Assembly (NCBI GenBank): GCA_045654885.1
Contig: JAZOOF010000054.1
Coordinates: 16,428 to 80,427 of the forward strand
Direction of reading: 5' to 3'
Source of the DNA: HGM04593 sp045654885
GTDB taxonomy: Bacteria > Bacteroidota > Bacteroidia > Bacteroidales > Bacteroidaceae
Length of the DNA: 64,000 nt
Each line of letters begins with the position of its first letter. Position 1 is the stretch's first letter. The notes under the pieces are model-generated. The model saw only the letters and a program-made list of their open reading frames with translations, made no database searches and was not told the origin of the DNA. Shown here in pieces: positions 8,877 to 17,263 of the stretch. The translations under genes were made by a program, and so were the position numbers.

Positions 8877-9767
8877 TTATGCAGTTATTCTATCCTTGCG
8901 CCTTATGCCGTAGACATACGTGAGCAGAATCACGTTCATCAGCAAGGCATATATTATTGCCGGCAAGGCCATCTCGCCGCTGTTGAAGATGAATGGCGAC
9001 GATGCAATTGCAATGGCCTGTGCTGCGTTCTGCATGCCCACCTCAATTACAATTGTGCGCCTTACTGCTGTGCCGGAACCGCTCAAACGCGACATTCCGC
9101 TGCTGCATAGCATGGCAAGCAGGATGAGCAGTGCTGCCGACATGCCAAGCACGGCAAAATTGTCGGCAATCTCACTGCGGTATTGCAGGAAGAACACCGC
9201 AGCAAGTGTCATCAGCGCAGGGAAGGCAAGCTTGCCAAGTACACGTGCCACCTTTGTTGCAGCTTGGGGTTTTATCTTGCGGAACAGGCTACCTGCCAAC
9301 AGTGGAACAAACAGCAGAACAATGTTCTGCACCAGCAACTTGCCAATGGGCAAGTGAATATCCATGCCGTTGGTGCTCGACACAAAATCCGTTACAAAGG
9401 CCATAATCACAGGCAAGGTGAACAGGGTAATTATGCTGCTCAACGCAGTGAGAGTGACCGAAAGGGCAACATCCCCTTTAGCAAGCATGGAAAAGACGTT
9501 GGACGAACTTCCACCCGGGCAACAGGCCACCAGCACCAGACCCATGAAATAGATAGGCGGCAATTTCAATGCCCATGCAACGGCAAAAGCAATTAGCGGC
9601 AGCAGAATAATCTGCCCCGCCAACCCCAACAACACAGCCTTTGGCTGTTTGGCAACATTGGCAAATGCCTCTCTATTCAAGTCAATGCCCAGCAGGAACA
9701 TCAACACAATGAGAATGGGCATCACAATCCATATCGTATTCATAAACGGAATCTTTTTTTCAGTCAT
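8877..9767 (-). CDS. Bile acid:sodium symporter family protein
   Basis: 296 residues with nine or so hydrophobic segments. CCPGGSSSNVFSMLAKGD is the conserved family motif in the fourth or fifth helix, and the later IEVGMQNAAQAIAIA matches the helix-9 signature around the sodium sites. Members carry organic anions, often not bile acids, so the substrate is open. It is first in the two-gene operon with menA, behind a well-formed promoter, and the start codon lies about ten bases after the expected transcription start, giving a nearly leaderless message. Confidence 0.88.
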   Translation of the reverse strand: MTEKKIPFMNTIWIVMPILIVLMFLLGIDLNREAFANVAKQPKAVLLGLAGQIILLPLIAFAVAWALKLPPIYFMGLVLVACCPGGSSSNVFSMLAKGDVALSVTLTALSSIITLFTLPVIMAFVTDFVSSTNGMDIHLPIGKLLVQNIVLLFVPLLAGSLFRKIKPQAATKVARVLGKLAFPALMTLAAVFFLQYRSEIADNFAVLGMSAALLILLAMLCSSGMSRLSGSGTAVRRTIVIEVGMQNAAQAIAIASSPFIFNSGEMALPAIIYALLMNVILLTYVYGIRRKDRITA

Positions 9768-9780
9768 TTTATTGCACGTG

Positions 9781-9812
9781 CAAAAGTAAGACGAATATTC
9801 GGTTTCATCAAA
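9781..9812 (-). promoter_or_regulatory. Bacteroidota promoter for the symporter-menA operon
   Basis: On the minus strand TTTG (plus 9809-9812) is followed after 20 bases by TACTTTTG (plus 9781-9788), an exact TAnnTTTG -7 element. It lies just upstream of the ATG at 9767. Confidence 0.75.
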
Positions 9813-9850
9813 TTGAAAAACAATTGCTCAATGGAAAATGGCCCGTTTTT

Positions 9851-9955
9851 AGGAAAACGCACCTTTTTTTGGGTGAATTTTGTAGGAAAACGCACCTTTT
9901 TAGGTGTAAAAATTATAGGAAAACGCACCTTTTTATAGAAAATGCACTATATTTG
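9851..9955 (+). promoter_or_regulatory. Three phased repeats and promoter of the AAA ATPase gene
   Basis: AGGAAAACGCACCTTTTT occurs at 9851-9868, 9884-9901 and 9917-9934, so the copies are spaced by exactly 33 bp. A degenerate fourth copy (AGAAAATGCAC, 9937-9947) abuts TATATTTG at 9948-9955, a perfect -7 element. The third repeat covers the expected -33 position. The array therefore looks like an operator laid over a promoter, on one DNA face at about three turns per repeat. The likely binder is the XRE-type regulator encoded downstream (inference). Confidence 0.72.
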
Positions 9956-9975
9956 TGCTTGAAAATGATGTGATT

Positions 9976-11334
9976 ATGTTGTACAGAAAGATAACCAAGC
10001 GTATTGAGGAATATTTTTCTTCGGGTTCGGACAGAATGTTGCTCATTGATGGAGCTCGGCAAATAGGTAAATCGTATATCGTCCGTTGGGTTGGCCAAAG
10101 AAAGTTCTCTAACTATATTGAAATAAATATGGAGGAGGATAAGTTGGGCGACAGGGTTTTTGCAGATGCCAAGACTACCAAGGATTTTTATATGGCATTG
10201 AGTGTCGTTGCCGGAGACCGAATGGGAGATAAGGAAAATACGCTTGTATTTATTGATGAAATACAAGCCTATGACCATCTTCTTACTCTTGTAAAGTTTT
10301 TGATGAGAGAAAAGAAGTTTACTTATATAGCAAGTGGTTCTTTGCTTGGAGTGACATTGAAAAACACACAGTCCGTGCCCATTGGCAGTTTGGATGTTGT
10401 CCATATGTACCCAATGGATTTCGAAGAATTTCTTTATGCCAATGGTGTTGGAGAAATTGCCATTTCAACCATGAAGGATTGTTTCAATAATGGGCAGGCA
10501 TTGTCCGATACAATGCACAACAAGATGTTGGACCTTTTCAAAAAGTATCTGCTGGTTGGTGGATTGCCCAAGGCTGTTGAAACATTTGTGGAAAGCCGCA
10601 ATATTGTAGAGTTCAGGTCTGTACAGCAAGAAGCGCATAGTTTATATGCTGTAGATGCGTCCAAGTATGAGGAGGAGTATAATAAAAAACTGAAAATACG
10701 CCGCATCTTTGATATGATACCATCTAATTTGGAGAATAAGAAGAAGCGTCTTGTAATAAAGGATATTGAAAATAAGGACTGGAAACGGACCGATGATTAT
10801 ATTGATGAATTTGACTATCTTATTTCGGCCGGCATAGCTCTTGAAGTCAAGGCAATAAGCAAGCCCTCTTACCCGTTGACCGAAAATAGTGGCAAGAATC
10901 TTCTGAAACTCTATTTGAATGATGTGGGTATTTTGTCCGGCATTTTTTATCGCAATAATATAAAAGCCGTGATGTCTGACATAAAAAGCATAAATCTTGG
11001 CTCGCTTTATGAAACAGTCGTTGCACAGGAATTAAAAGCGCACGGCTATAACCTTTATTATTACGATAACAAGAAAAACGGCGAGGTCGATTATTTGATT
11101 GATGATGCCGATAACTTGTCAAATATACCAATAGAAGTAAAATCAGGTAAGGATTATACCGTACATAGTGCTCTGGATAAATTCTTGTCTATTGAAGAAT
11201 ACAATATCAAAAGAGCTTATGTATTGTCGAACGAACAGAAAGTGTATACCCAAAACGGAATAACGTACATACCTATTTATTATGTAATGTTCTTTGAGAA
11301 CAACTCAAATGTTGTAGAGCAGTTTTTGGATTGA
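9976..11334 (+). CDS. AAA ATPase with DUF4143 domain
   Basis: A member of the large AAA_14/DUF4143 family of bacterial ATPases, whose function is unknown. Walker A is LIDGARQIGKSYIVR near residues 25-39 and Walker B is LVFIDEIQAY. The C-terminal part has the DUF4143 features, ending with GEVDYLIDDADN and PIEVKSGK, which has the look of a restriction-endonuclease-like active site. A GTG at 9955 is in frame, but it is the last base block of the TATATTTG promoter and cannot lie in the message, so ATG 9976 (MLYRKITKR) is chosen. The gene is richer in A+T than the symporter and menA genes beside it, which hints at transfer. An XRE-type gene follows about 30 bases later. Confidence 0.85.
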   Translation: MLYRKITKRIEEYFSSGSDRMLLIDGARQIGKSYIVRWVGQRKFSNYIEINMEEDKLGDRVFADAKTTKDFYMALSVVAGDRMGDKENTLVFIDEIQAYDHLLTLVKFLMREKKFTYIASGSLLGVTLKNTQSVPIGSLDVVHMYPMDFEEFLYANGVGEIAISTMKDCFNNGQALSDTMHNKMLDLFKKYLLVGGLPKAVETFVESRNIVEFRSVQQEAHSLYAVDASKYEEEYNKKLKIRRIFDMIPSNLENKKKRLVIKDIENKDWKRTDDYIDEFDYLISAGIALEVKAISKPSYPLTENSGKNLLKLYLNDVGILSGIFYRNNIKAVMSDIKSINLGSLYETVVAQELKAHGYNLYYYDNKKNGEVDYLIDDADNLSNIPIEVKSGKDYTVHSALDKFLSIEEYNIKRAYVLSNEQKVYTQNGITYIPIYYVMFFENNSNVVEQFLD

Positions 11335-11363
11335 TTATTTTGCAAAAGATATTCGATAAGAAG

Positions 11364-11792
11364 ATGAAAAAGATTAGAGTGTTTATTGAGAAAGGTAAAG
11401 ATGGACAATATAGTGCGTACATGCCCGATGATAATAACTTGCCTTTCGGTTTGATTGGCATGGGGAAAACTTTGCATGAGAGCAAAGAAGATTTCTTGTT
11501 CTCGTATAAAGAAATGAAAGAGTTGTTGGCTGCTGAAGGCAAAGCTTTTAACGAAGAGTTAGAGTTTGAATTTTCCGATATTACGGAAGAGTATATTCGA
11601 ACTTTTATAGGTGCCCAACTCCGCGCCCTGCGCGAGGCCAAAGGCCTCACTACCCGAGAACTCGCAGAACTCGCCGGTCTTGACCACTCTCATATCGCAA
11701 AAATGGAGCGAGGAGCATATAACTTTCGGGTTGACACACTCCACAAAGTCGCTACCGCTCTTGGTGCAGAAATAAGGATTGAGAAGAAATAG
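11364..11792 (+). CDS. HicB-like/XRE-type transcriptional regulator
   Basis: 142 residues from ATG 11364 (MKKIRVFIEKG); a TTG start at 11331 would overlap the previous stop and is less likely. Residues 1-70 resemble a HicB-type fold (VFIEKGKDGQYSAYMPDD, then GLIGMGKTLHESKEDF). Residues 80-142 form an XRE helix-turn-helix (LRALREAKGLTTRELAELAG, recognition helix near LDHSHIAKMERG). HicB proteins are antitoxins, but no HicA toxin is adjacent. Here the partner is the upstream ATPase, so it may control the 33-bp repeats at 9851. Confidence 0.82.
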   Translation: MKKIRVFIEKGKDGQYSAYMPDDNNLPFGLIGMGKTLHESKEDFLFSYKEMKELLAAEGKAFNEELEFEFSDITEEYIRTFIGAQLRALREAKGLTTRELAELAGLDHSHIAKMERGAYNFRVDTLHKVATALGAEIRIEKK

Positions 11793-11896
11793 ACAAGTTT
11801 ATCAAAGATTTGTTGCAGGGTAATCAGGAGTTAAAATCGTAGTTTGCGATTTTTTCACCTAAATCCCGTATTGCTGAAAACCAGAGCATTGTTTTT

Positions 11897-12099
11897 GGTA
11901 ATAATATAGATGTTGACCCACGGCTTGTTTTCTTCGCGAACCTGTCATCCTGACCATACCTTAATAGAAACATTAAAAAGAGGTTCTCGATGAGCGTAGC
12001 GAGTAACTGGAAGTGAAGGATCTAAAGCCGCGTTTAGAAAGATACTTCGCTGACACTCTGTATGACAAGCGGCTTTTGGGTTCACAGCTATATTATCGC
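11897..12099. mobile_element. MITE-like non-coding element (copy 2)
   Basis: The left end GGTAATAATATAGATGTTGA (11897-11916) and an imperfect inverted right end near 12078-12099 (GGGTTCACAGCTATATTATC) bracket about 200 bp. Inside, a GTCATCCTGA segment and a GTATGACA segment face each other, and a GAGCGTAGCGAG motif is present, all features of copy 3 at 60502. No transposase is encoded. The element lies between the regulator gene and the CRISPR remnant. Short ORFs here are not credible genes. Confidence 0.55.
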
Positions 12100-12130
12100 T
12101 TTGTTTTTTGCTTTTATAGTATTACTTTTG
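12100..12130 (+). promoter_or_regulatory. Promoter reading toward the CRISPR remnant
   Basis: TTTG at 12100-12103, then exactly 19 bases, then TACTTTTG at 12123-12130. The transcript would start near 12136, pass a GGGGAGG/CCTCCCC hairpin (12148-12165) and run through the CRISPR spacer at 12304. It could be the array leader promoter or drive an unknown small RNA. Confidence 0.55.
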
Positions 12131-12281
12131 CAAAAAATCCAACCGATGGGGAGGTTTCCCTCCCCGAAAGAATCAGAACTTGTATTCTATTATAATTCTG
12201 ACCTTTCCAAACTTAATCACGAATTGAAGCCTCATAATTTTGTTTGTCGGTTGGTTTTCTTCTCATTCCGAGCAGGAGATT

Positions 12282-12379
12282 TCTTTGAAATATCAAATAC
12301 ACCATTAACAAGTTTATTGAACCTCACGATTTGTTGTGATTTGCTTTTGAATTTGTATCTTTGAAATATCAAATACACC
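12282..12379 (+). CRISPR. Minimal type II-C CRISPR array: partial repeat, one spacer, one full repeat
   Basis: A full repeat of about 47 bases starts GTTGTGATTTGC at 12333 and ends near 12379. Its last 23 bases or so (TCTTTGAAATATCAAATACA and on) recur at 12282-12303, leaving a 29-base spacer at 12304-12332, the size usual for type II. The orientation is fixed by the tracrRNA anti-repeat, which pairs with the first 25 bases of the full repeat. The repeat itself holds TTG at 12334-12336, 19 bases, and TATCTTTG at 12356-12363, a complete Bacteroidota promoter. The partial repeat has lost the -33 element and changed the -7 element. No further repeat is seen up to cas2. Confidence 0.8.
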
Positions 12380-12449
12380 ACAATGCTTGCAAGTTGTTGT
12401 GTAATAAATGTTTATAAAGATTTTTAGAAAAGAAAAAATAAGGTGTATT

Positions 12450-12487
12450 AAAAAAGGATTTGCATTGTTTAGTGCAAATCCTTTTTT
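12450..12487. terminator. Bidirectional terminator between array and cas2
   Basis: A perfect 15-bp stem (12450-12464 with 12473-12487) with an eight-base loop; the stem has six A on the left arm and six T on the right, so it can end transcripts on both strands: the array on plus and the cas operon on minus. Confidence 0.85.
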
Positions 12488-12494
12488 CTATTTT

Positions 12495-12830
12495 TCAGAA
12501 CAGTTCTAATTGTTGAGGCTCTAACTCCTTTTTAATATGTTGGCATCCACGGAACAGTTCCATTTGGCTGAATTGTTTATCTGTTACTGTCAATATGCCG
12601 ACATACCCCTCTTGGGGTGACCATTTCTTTACTCGTTTTATGTGAACCTCGGCATTTTCTCTGCTTGGGCAATGGCGTAAGTAGATGGAAAATTGGAACA
12701 TTGTGAATCCGTCACGCAAAAGCTGCTTTCTGAAATCGGCATATATTTTGCGTTCACGTTTTGTTTCTGTGGGCAAATCGAAAAAGACAAAAATCCACAT
12801 TATTTGATATTCACTAAATCGTTCAATCAT
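12495..12830 (-). CDS. cas2: CRISPR-associated endonuclease Cas2
   Basis: Start chosen at MIERFSEYQIMW, where its ATG overlaps the cas1 stop by four bases (ATGA); the longer open frame from 12875 would run deep into cas1. The ferredoxin-like fold is marked by MWIFVFFDLPTETKRER, with the conserved Asp at residue 18, and FTMFQFSIYLR. The 111-residue length fits Cas2 proteins of subtype II-C. It forms the Cas1-Cas2 integrase that inserts new spacers. Last gene of cas9-cas1-cas2. Confidence 0.93.
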   Translation of the reverse strand: MIERFSEYQIMWIFVFFDLPTETKRERKIYADFRKQLLRDGFTMFQFSIYLRHCPSRENAEVHIKRVKKWSPQEGYVGILTVTDKQFSQMELFRGCQHIKKELEPQQLELF

Positions 12831-13762
12831 TCCATTGTGGGGTATGCTATTTTGCGTATCTCTCCACTGTAACATTTGTAGAGTGAAGCTGTGGTTGTTG
12901 CAACTGCTATCATTAATGGGCTGCGTCGTCCGTTTATTACCACATCCAAAACTGGAATTGACAGCAATTTGCTTTTTATTTCAGTTGTCAGTTTGGAGAT
13001 ATCAATGCCACTATCTACAATTTCTGCAACCAATTTGTCTACAAATGGGCGGTATGGTTCCATTATGTCATCGGCAAGGCAATAGGCATTGTAGCGGTTA
13101 TGGTGGTGAATACCTAATGTTGGCAACAATCCGCTTCCTACTAATGAACGTGCTACCACTGCGCGCAGAATGGCATATCCATAGTTAAGCAAGTTATTTG
13201 GTGCAACGCCTTCCCTGTCCCGGTGGAAACCTTCGATGTCTCCAAAAAGGTTCTGCCAATAGAATGCTGCAGCACGTCCTTCAAGGTTGTCGCTATCACC
13301 ACTCTTTACCTGTTTGACCCAAGCTTCCATATTTCCACACTCAAGGCCGCGTTGTTGTCGTAGTACAGCCGATTGGTTTGTAATCTTTGCCTGTATGGTC
13401 TGTTGCCACAGTTGCTTTTTCAACGGCAGTGATGCCACTATTTGATGACGAAAACGTTCGCTTTGTGTTGTGTTGCCGGCAAGTGGCAACATCAGTCCTA
13501 CGGGCATGCGGTGCTCGTCGCAGGAAATGAGAGCTACATTATTATCCAACAATTCGCTTAATGCTCCTTGTGTTATGGTTATCTGTTTGTTATCGAGAAC
13601 CACAACACCTATGTCTTCAATTGGAATTTGCTTTACTGCTGAGGCTTTGAAACTCTCGGGCAGAGTACTGTTCTTTTCCACCTCGGGCAAGCGGATTTCC
13701 AACTGTGCATATTTTGTGCTCAAGTAAGCGGGATTGCCGAAATATAATGTGCGCTTTATCAT
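12827..13762 (-). CDS. cas1: CRISPR-associated endonuclease Cas1
   Basis: Metal-dependent integrase subunit of spacer acquisition. It has the type II Cas1 signature: NLEGRAAAFYW (Glu near 161), GIHHHNRYN (His near 220) and LADDIMEPYRPFVD (Asp near 232), the expected E-H-D metal site. 311 residues, a little over the usual 290-305. Its ATG overlaps the cas9 stop by four bases (ATGA), and cas2 overlaps its own stop in the same way, so the three genes are translationally coupled. Confidence 0.95.
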   Translation of the reverse strand: MIKRTLYFGNPAYLSTKYAQLEIRLPEVEKNSTLPESFKASAVKQIPIEDIGVVVLDNKQITITQGALSELLDNNVALISCDEHRMPVGLMLPLAGNTTQSERFRHQIVASLPLKKQLWQQTIQAKITNQSAVLRQQRGLECGNMEAWVKQVKSGDSDNLEGRAAAFYWQNLFGDIEGFHRDREGVAPNNLLNYGYAILRAVVARSLVGSGLLPTLGIHHHNRYNAYCLADDIMEPYRPFVDKLVAEIVDSGIDISKLTTEIKSKLLSIPVLDVVINGRRSPLMIAVATTTASLYKCYSGEIRKIAYPTME

Positions 13763-16700
13763 ATTTCTGTAATTTTGCCGGTAATACTTATATGGACTTT
13801 ATGAGGATTGTTCTCAATTAGTAATTTTGGACTCAAGCGTTTCATTTTGCCCATCTCTTTGGCAACGCTAGACTTATCATTTGTTGTTTCTAAATGGTGT
13901 CTGAAGAAATAATCTCCTTCTGAAATACTTTGAACTCTATACAGATATCTACTCAATGTTGCATAATCCTCCTTTTGCATTGCGTCTTGGTATAGTTCCT
14001 CTTCCATTCCAAGAATGAACATCTCATTCTGTTGCATTGAGAACTTGAACTCCCAGTTTGCCGATGGTGGTAATTGATCCAAGAATGTTTCAGGCATTCT
14101 GTCGGTTACTTTATCCCATGCATCTGCAGGGTTGGTTATAATGGTTGGGATGCCATACTTCTTGCGTTCTACTGCATGCCAGAATGTGACTATGTGCTCT
14201 TGCAATTTGCCTTTTTCGTCTACATATATAGCAACGTGGTGGTTGTTGCCAGGCTTTACAAATGCAATGGGTTCATTCTGTTCGTTGTATCGTACAGGAA
14301 CGGTCGCACTCAAACCGGTTCGGCATCTCACGCTGCGGATGGCACAGCCTTGGTGGTCGAGTAAGGGTTCTGCAAATGCCTTCTCGGGTTTGCCACCGAA
14401 TTGTTCCAGTCTTGTGCGTAATATCTCACGGATGCGCTTGTCAATTACATCTTCAATATTCTTTAAGGTAATGGTACCGATATCGTATTTCTTTACATAC
14501 TCTTGTTTGCCGGTCTTGAAGTCCTGTATGCGGCCATATACGCTCTCTTCACTTAATGCCCCGCGTGGAATGATAATACCTCGTTGCACGCAAATGCGTT
14601 TGCCACCTTTATGGATGTATCGCTTTCCCGTGCTTGCTGCGCGTTTACCGCTTTTGAACGATACAGCAATGCATTCAACAGCCTGTTGCACTTCGGCTGT
14701 TGTAAAGTGTGGTTGCATTTTTATGTAGCGTTCAAGGCGTGTCAGGCGTTGGCGAGTCTCTGAGTGTTGTTTTTCGTCGTAGAAAGAACTGAATGAAACA
14801 TCTTTCAAAGAACTCAAATTATTGATACGTTGTATGTATCCTTGCTTTGTGCAGGCGATTGTTAACGCATCAATTGCGTGATGGCGGTGGTCCATACGCT
14901 TGGACCAACCGGCAATTCTCTCAACCTCAACTTTCTTGCCGTCTATTTCGCGTTCAACCATTTCGGTTAGTCCCGCAGCTTTGTAGCGGCTGAAATTGAG
15001 TGTGTGCAAGACTTCATCCCATCCCCATAGGTGTCGCAAGAAATCGGTTATACTGCCACTTGTTGAATACACATTGTGGCAGATGGTTTGCAGAATTTCT
15101 TTTGCTTTCTTGGCAATATATTGGCTTTCGCGCAATTGGCGCTCAATGAAGTCGGTAGGTAGTTCACTTGCCGGCATAAGCAGCTTTTTGCGCTTGGTGT
15201 TTGATATCTTTCCGCGTTCGGCCAAATCATTTATGCGCTCAATATATGCAGTGAAGTCGCCCTCGCTCTTTGTCTTCATATAATCAAATGCGGTACGGTT
15301 GTTCTTTTCCTTGTTGCATTCACTGCAAGAGCAAACCTTGTTGGCAAAACTGTCGTCAAAGATAACTGAACGTGGAATAATGTGTTCAACTTCTACACCG
15401 AATCCAAGCAGGAACTCTTTTGCACTTACTGTTTTGCCACAATATATACAGATGTGCTCACTCTCCTCCCACATCTTGTATTTTTGTATGCGTGAGCGAG
15501 TGGGTGGCAATCCATATTCTTTTTGTATGCGTTCAGCAATCTCTTCATTCTGCTTTTGATTTCTTGCCATTGCTTTGGTGGCCGATTCACGTTCTTCCCT
15601 GTTCTGCTTTAGCTCACGTGCAAGCTCTACTCGAATTTCATCGAAACGGCCGTGTTCAAGCATCAAGGCATTCACCAAATTGACAAGCTGGTTAAGTATC
15701 TTTTCAACAACAGGTTGGCGCAGTTCTCCTTTTTTTATAGGCAACAGTCTGTCGGCGAGTTCACGTGTCATGTTCTGCTCTTTTGTAAGTGCCACGTCGT
15801 TGTAGCCAGCCATTATCTTTGCGTTGTGATACTGCATACCGTCTTGCAGATATGGCAATACCTTTCGTATTGCTCGCGATGACTTGTTGCTATAACCGGC
15901 CTTTACAAAATCAATTTGAGAAAGATTGTCGATAACTGTTTCGTCTATAATTTTAAACTTGTTTTTGAGAGTCTCTTTAAGTTCGTCAATGTTTGAAATA
16001 GAGTATAGTACGTGCCACAATTCATAGAGTGGCTGTTTTTCAAATGTCGCGTCAATTACCTTTATCTCTACAATCTCACCGGTTTCAACGTTTACAACCT
16101 CTTTGCTGTCATATACCAAATCAAAATTAAGCAAATGGATGTACTCTTTGTGTTTTGCAAGAGCCTTCTCAATGGTACAATATGTCGTGTTTCCTTGCAA
16201 ACCATTGCCCACTGCTTTGCCAAATTGCCACTCTTTGGATTTGATGCCAAGTAGTGTTTTCAGATCATTTGCTTTCAATTTTTCGTGTTTGTTCATGAAT
16301 GCAAAGATGGCCTGTTTTTGCTCTAATGATATGTGTAGTACATCATTTGTCTTATTGTAAATTACAAGATTGTTGATGCTCTCCCAAATTTTGCATATTT
16401 GGAATAGCGGTGAAGTACGTGGAGCAACTTTGGGGCTACAATCTTTTAATTGCCCATTACAATTCATGAAATGTCTTTCCAATGAACATCTTCCCACAAG
16501 ATGCTTGCAGGATTTTAATGGGCGTTGGTGGAAAATGATATAATCACGTATGTGTGAAATTGTTTCATCGGTCAAAATTTCGGGATAGAATTCTTTTTGG
16601 CAGGACATAATTGCATCGAACTCCTCCATATACGCAATGCGTGGAAATATGCGTTCCTTGCAACGGAATGCCGGGTCAATTTTTAATCCATTGTACATGA

Positions 16701-17226
16701 ATTCTCCAATGGTAAATCCCTGTTCATTGATTTCTTTGTGTCGTTCCAGTACATTTGATACGTATGCACCCTGCTTCTTGTCACCGTAGTCGGCTTTAAC
16801 TGTGCGGTAACCACGTTTCTGATTGATATGGCATAGAACGCGTCCAAGTTCAAAAAGAGATATCTGTTCATGTACGGCTTTTGCACGTAAACCCCATAAC
16901 TCCAACTTAGAGAGTTTAAGCGTTTCGCCGTTGTACATCCCTAATTGCGCAAGCTTTTCCAATAGTAATGCTCTGCGCTGTTGATAACGGTCGTACCCCT
17001 TACGCTGTGTTCTGCTTTTTGTCCTGTCGGCATTCTTGGTCAATGCCTGACCTTTTGAGAACTGCGTACTTTCATCGGTACTCAATGGAATGATGCGACT
17101 GCCAATGGCTACAATTTTATCTTTGTCTGATATGCAACTCTCTGATATTATCTCTTTGCTGTGTTCTTCAACAACCGCCCATCCAATACTTGATGAGCCT
17201 AAATCCAAACCCAATACTCGTTTCAT
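13759..17226 (-). CDS. cas9: CRISPR-associated endonuclease Cas9, compact type II-C
   Basis: RNA-guided DNA nuclease of 1155 residues. RuvC-I is LGLDLGSSSIGWAV with D8; RuvC-II is IRVELARELK with E534; RuvC-III is DHRHHAIDALTIA with H783 and D786. The HNH domain (about 585-650) has VEVEHIIPRS with catalytic H615 and N638 in SECNKEKNNRT, plus two CxxC pairs (C593/C596 and C634/C637) that should bind zinc. The residue before H615 is Glu where many Cas9 proteins have Asp. An Arg-rich bridge helix lies near 65-85 (RTKSRTQRKGYDRYQQRR). All catalytic residues are present, so it looks active. It is much shorter than the roughly 1400-residue Cas9 of many Bacteroides. No cas4 or csn2 is present, which defines subtype II-C. 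Its message starts next to the divergent tracrRNA promoter. Confidence 0.97.
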   Translation of the reverse strand: MKRVLGLDLGSSSIGWAVVEEHSKEIISESCISDKDKIVAIGSRIIPLSTDESTQFSKGQALTKNADRTKSRTQRKGYDRYQQRRALLLEKLAQLGMYNGETLKLSKLELWGLRAKAVHEQISLFELGRVLCHINQKRGYRTVKADYGDKKQGAYVSNVLERHKEINEQGFTIGEFMYNGLKIDPAFRCKERIFPRIAYMEEFDAIMSCQKEFYPEILTDETISHIRDYIIFHQRPLKSCKHLVGRCSLERHFMNCNGQLKDCSPKVAPRTSPLFQICKIWESINNLVIYNKTNDVLHISLEQKQAIFAFMNKHEKLKANDLKTLLGIKSKEWQFGKAVGNGLQGNTTYCTIEKALAKHKEYIHLLNFDLVYDSKEVVNVETGEIVEIKVIDATFEKQPLYELWHVLYSISNIDELKETLKNKFKIIDETVIDNLSQIDFVKAGYSNKSSRAIRKVLPYLQDGMQYHNAKIMAGYNDVALTKEQNMTRELADRLLPIKKGELRQPVVEKILNQLVNLVNALMLEHGRFDEIRVELARELKQNREERESATKAMARNQKQNEEIAERIQKEYGLPPTRSRIQKYKMWEESEHICIYCGKTVSAKEFLLGFGVEVEHIIPRSVIFDDSFANKVCSCSECNKEKNNRTAFDYMKTKSEGDFTAYIERINDLAERGKISNTKRKKLLMPASELPTDFIERQLRESQYIAKKAKEILQTICHNVYSTSGSITDFLRHLWGWDEVLHTLNFSRYKAAGLTEMVEREIDGKKVEVERIAGWSKRMDHRHHAIDALTIACTKQGYIQRINNLSSLKDVSFSSFYDEKQHSETRQRLTRLERYIKMQPHFTTAEVQQAVECIAVSFKSGKRAASTGKRYIHKGGKRICVQRGIIIPRGALSEESVYGRIQDFKTGKQEYVKKYDIGTITLKNIEDVIDKRIREILRTRLEQFGGKPEKAFAEPLLDHQGCAIRSVRCRTGLSATVPVRYNEQNEPIAFVKPGNNHHVAIYVDEKGKLQEHIVTFWHAVERKKYGIPTIITNPADAWDKVTDRMPETFLDQLPPSANWEFKFSMQQNEMFILGMEEELYQDAMQKEDYATLSRYLYRVQSISEGDYFFRHHLETTNDKSSVAKEMGKMKRLSPKLLIENNPHKVHISITGKITEI

Positions 17227-17263
17227 GTACGAACAAATTTAAAAGAATTGATAAAGAATATTA

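Noticed and set aside
11364..11792. HicAB toxin-antitoxin pair
   Set aside because: The protein is HicB/XRE-like, but no HicA-like (60-80 residue, dsRBD-type) gene lies on either side; only the AAA ATPase is adjacent.
12013..12364. Two short plus-strand ORFs of 60 and 100 codons
   Set aside because: They run through the MITE-like element and into the CRISPR repeat; translations have no domain and the repeats explain the sequence.
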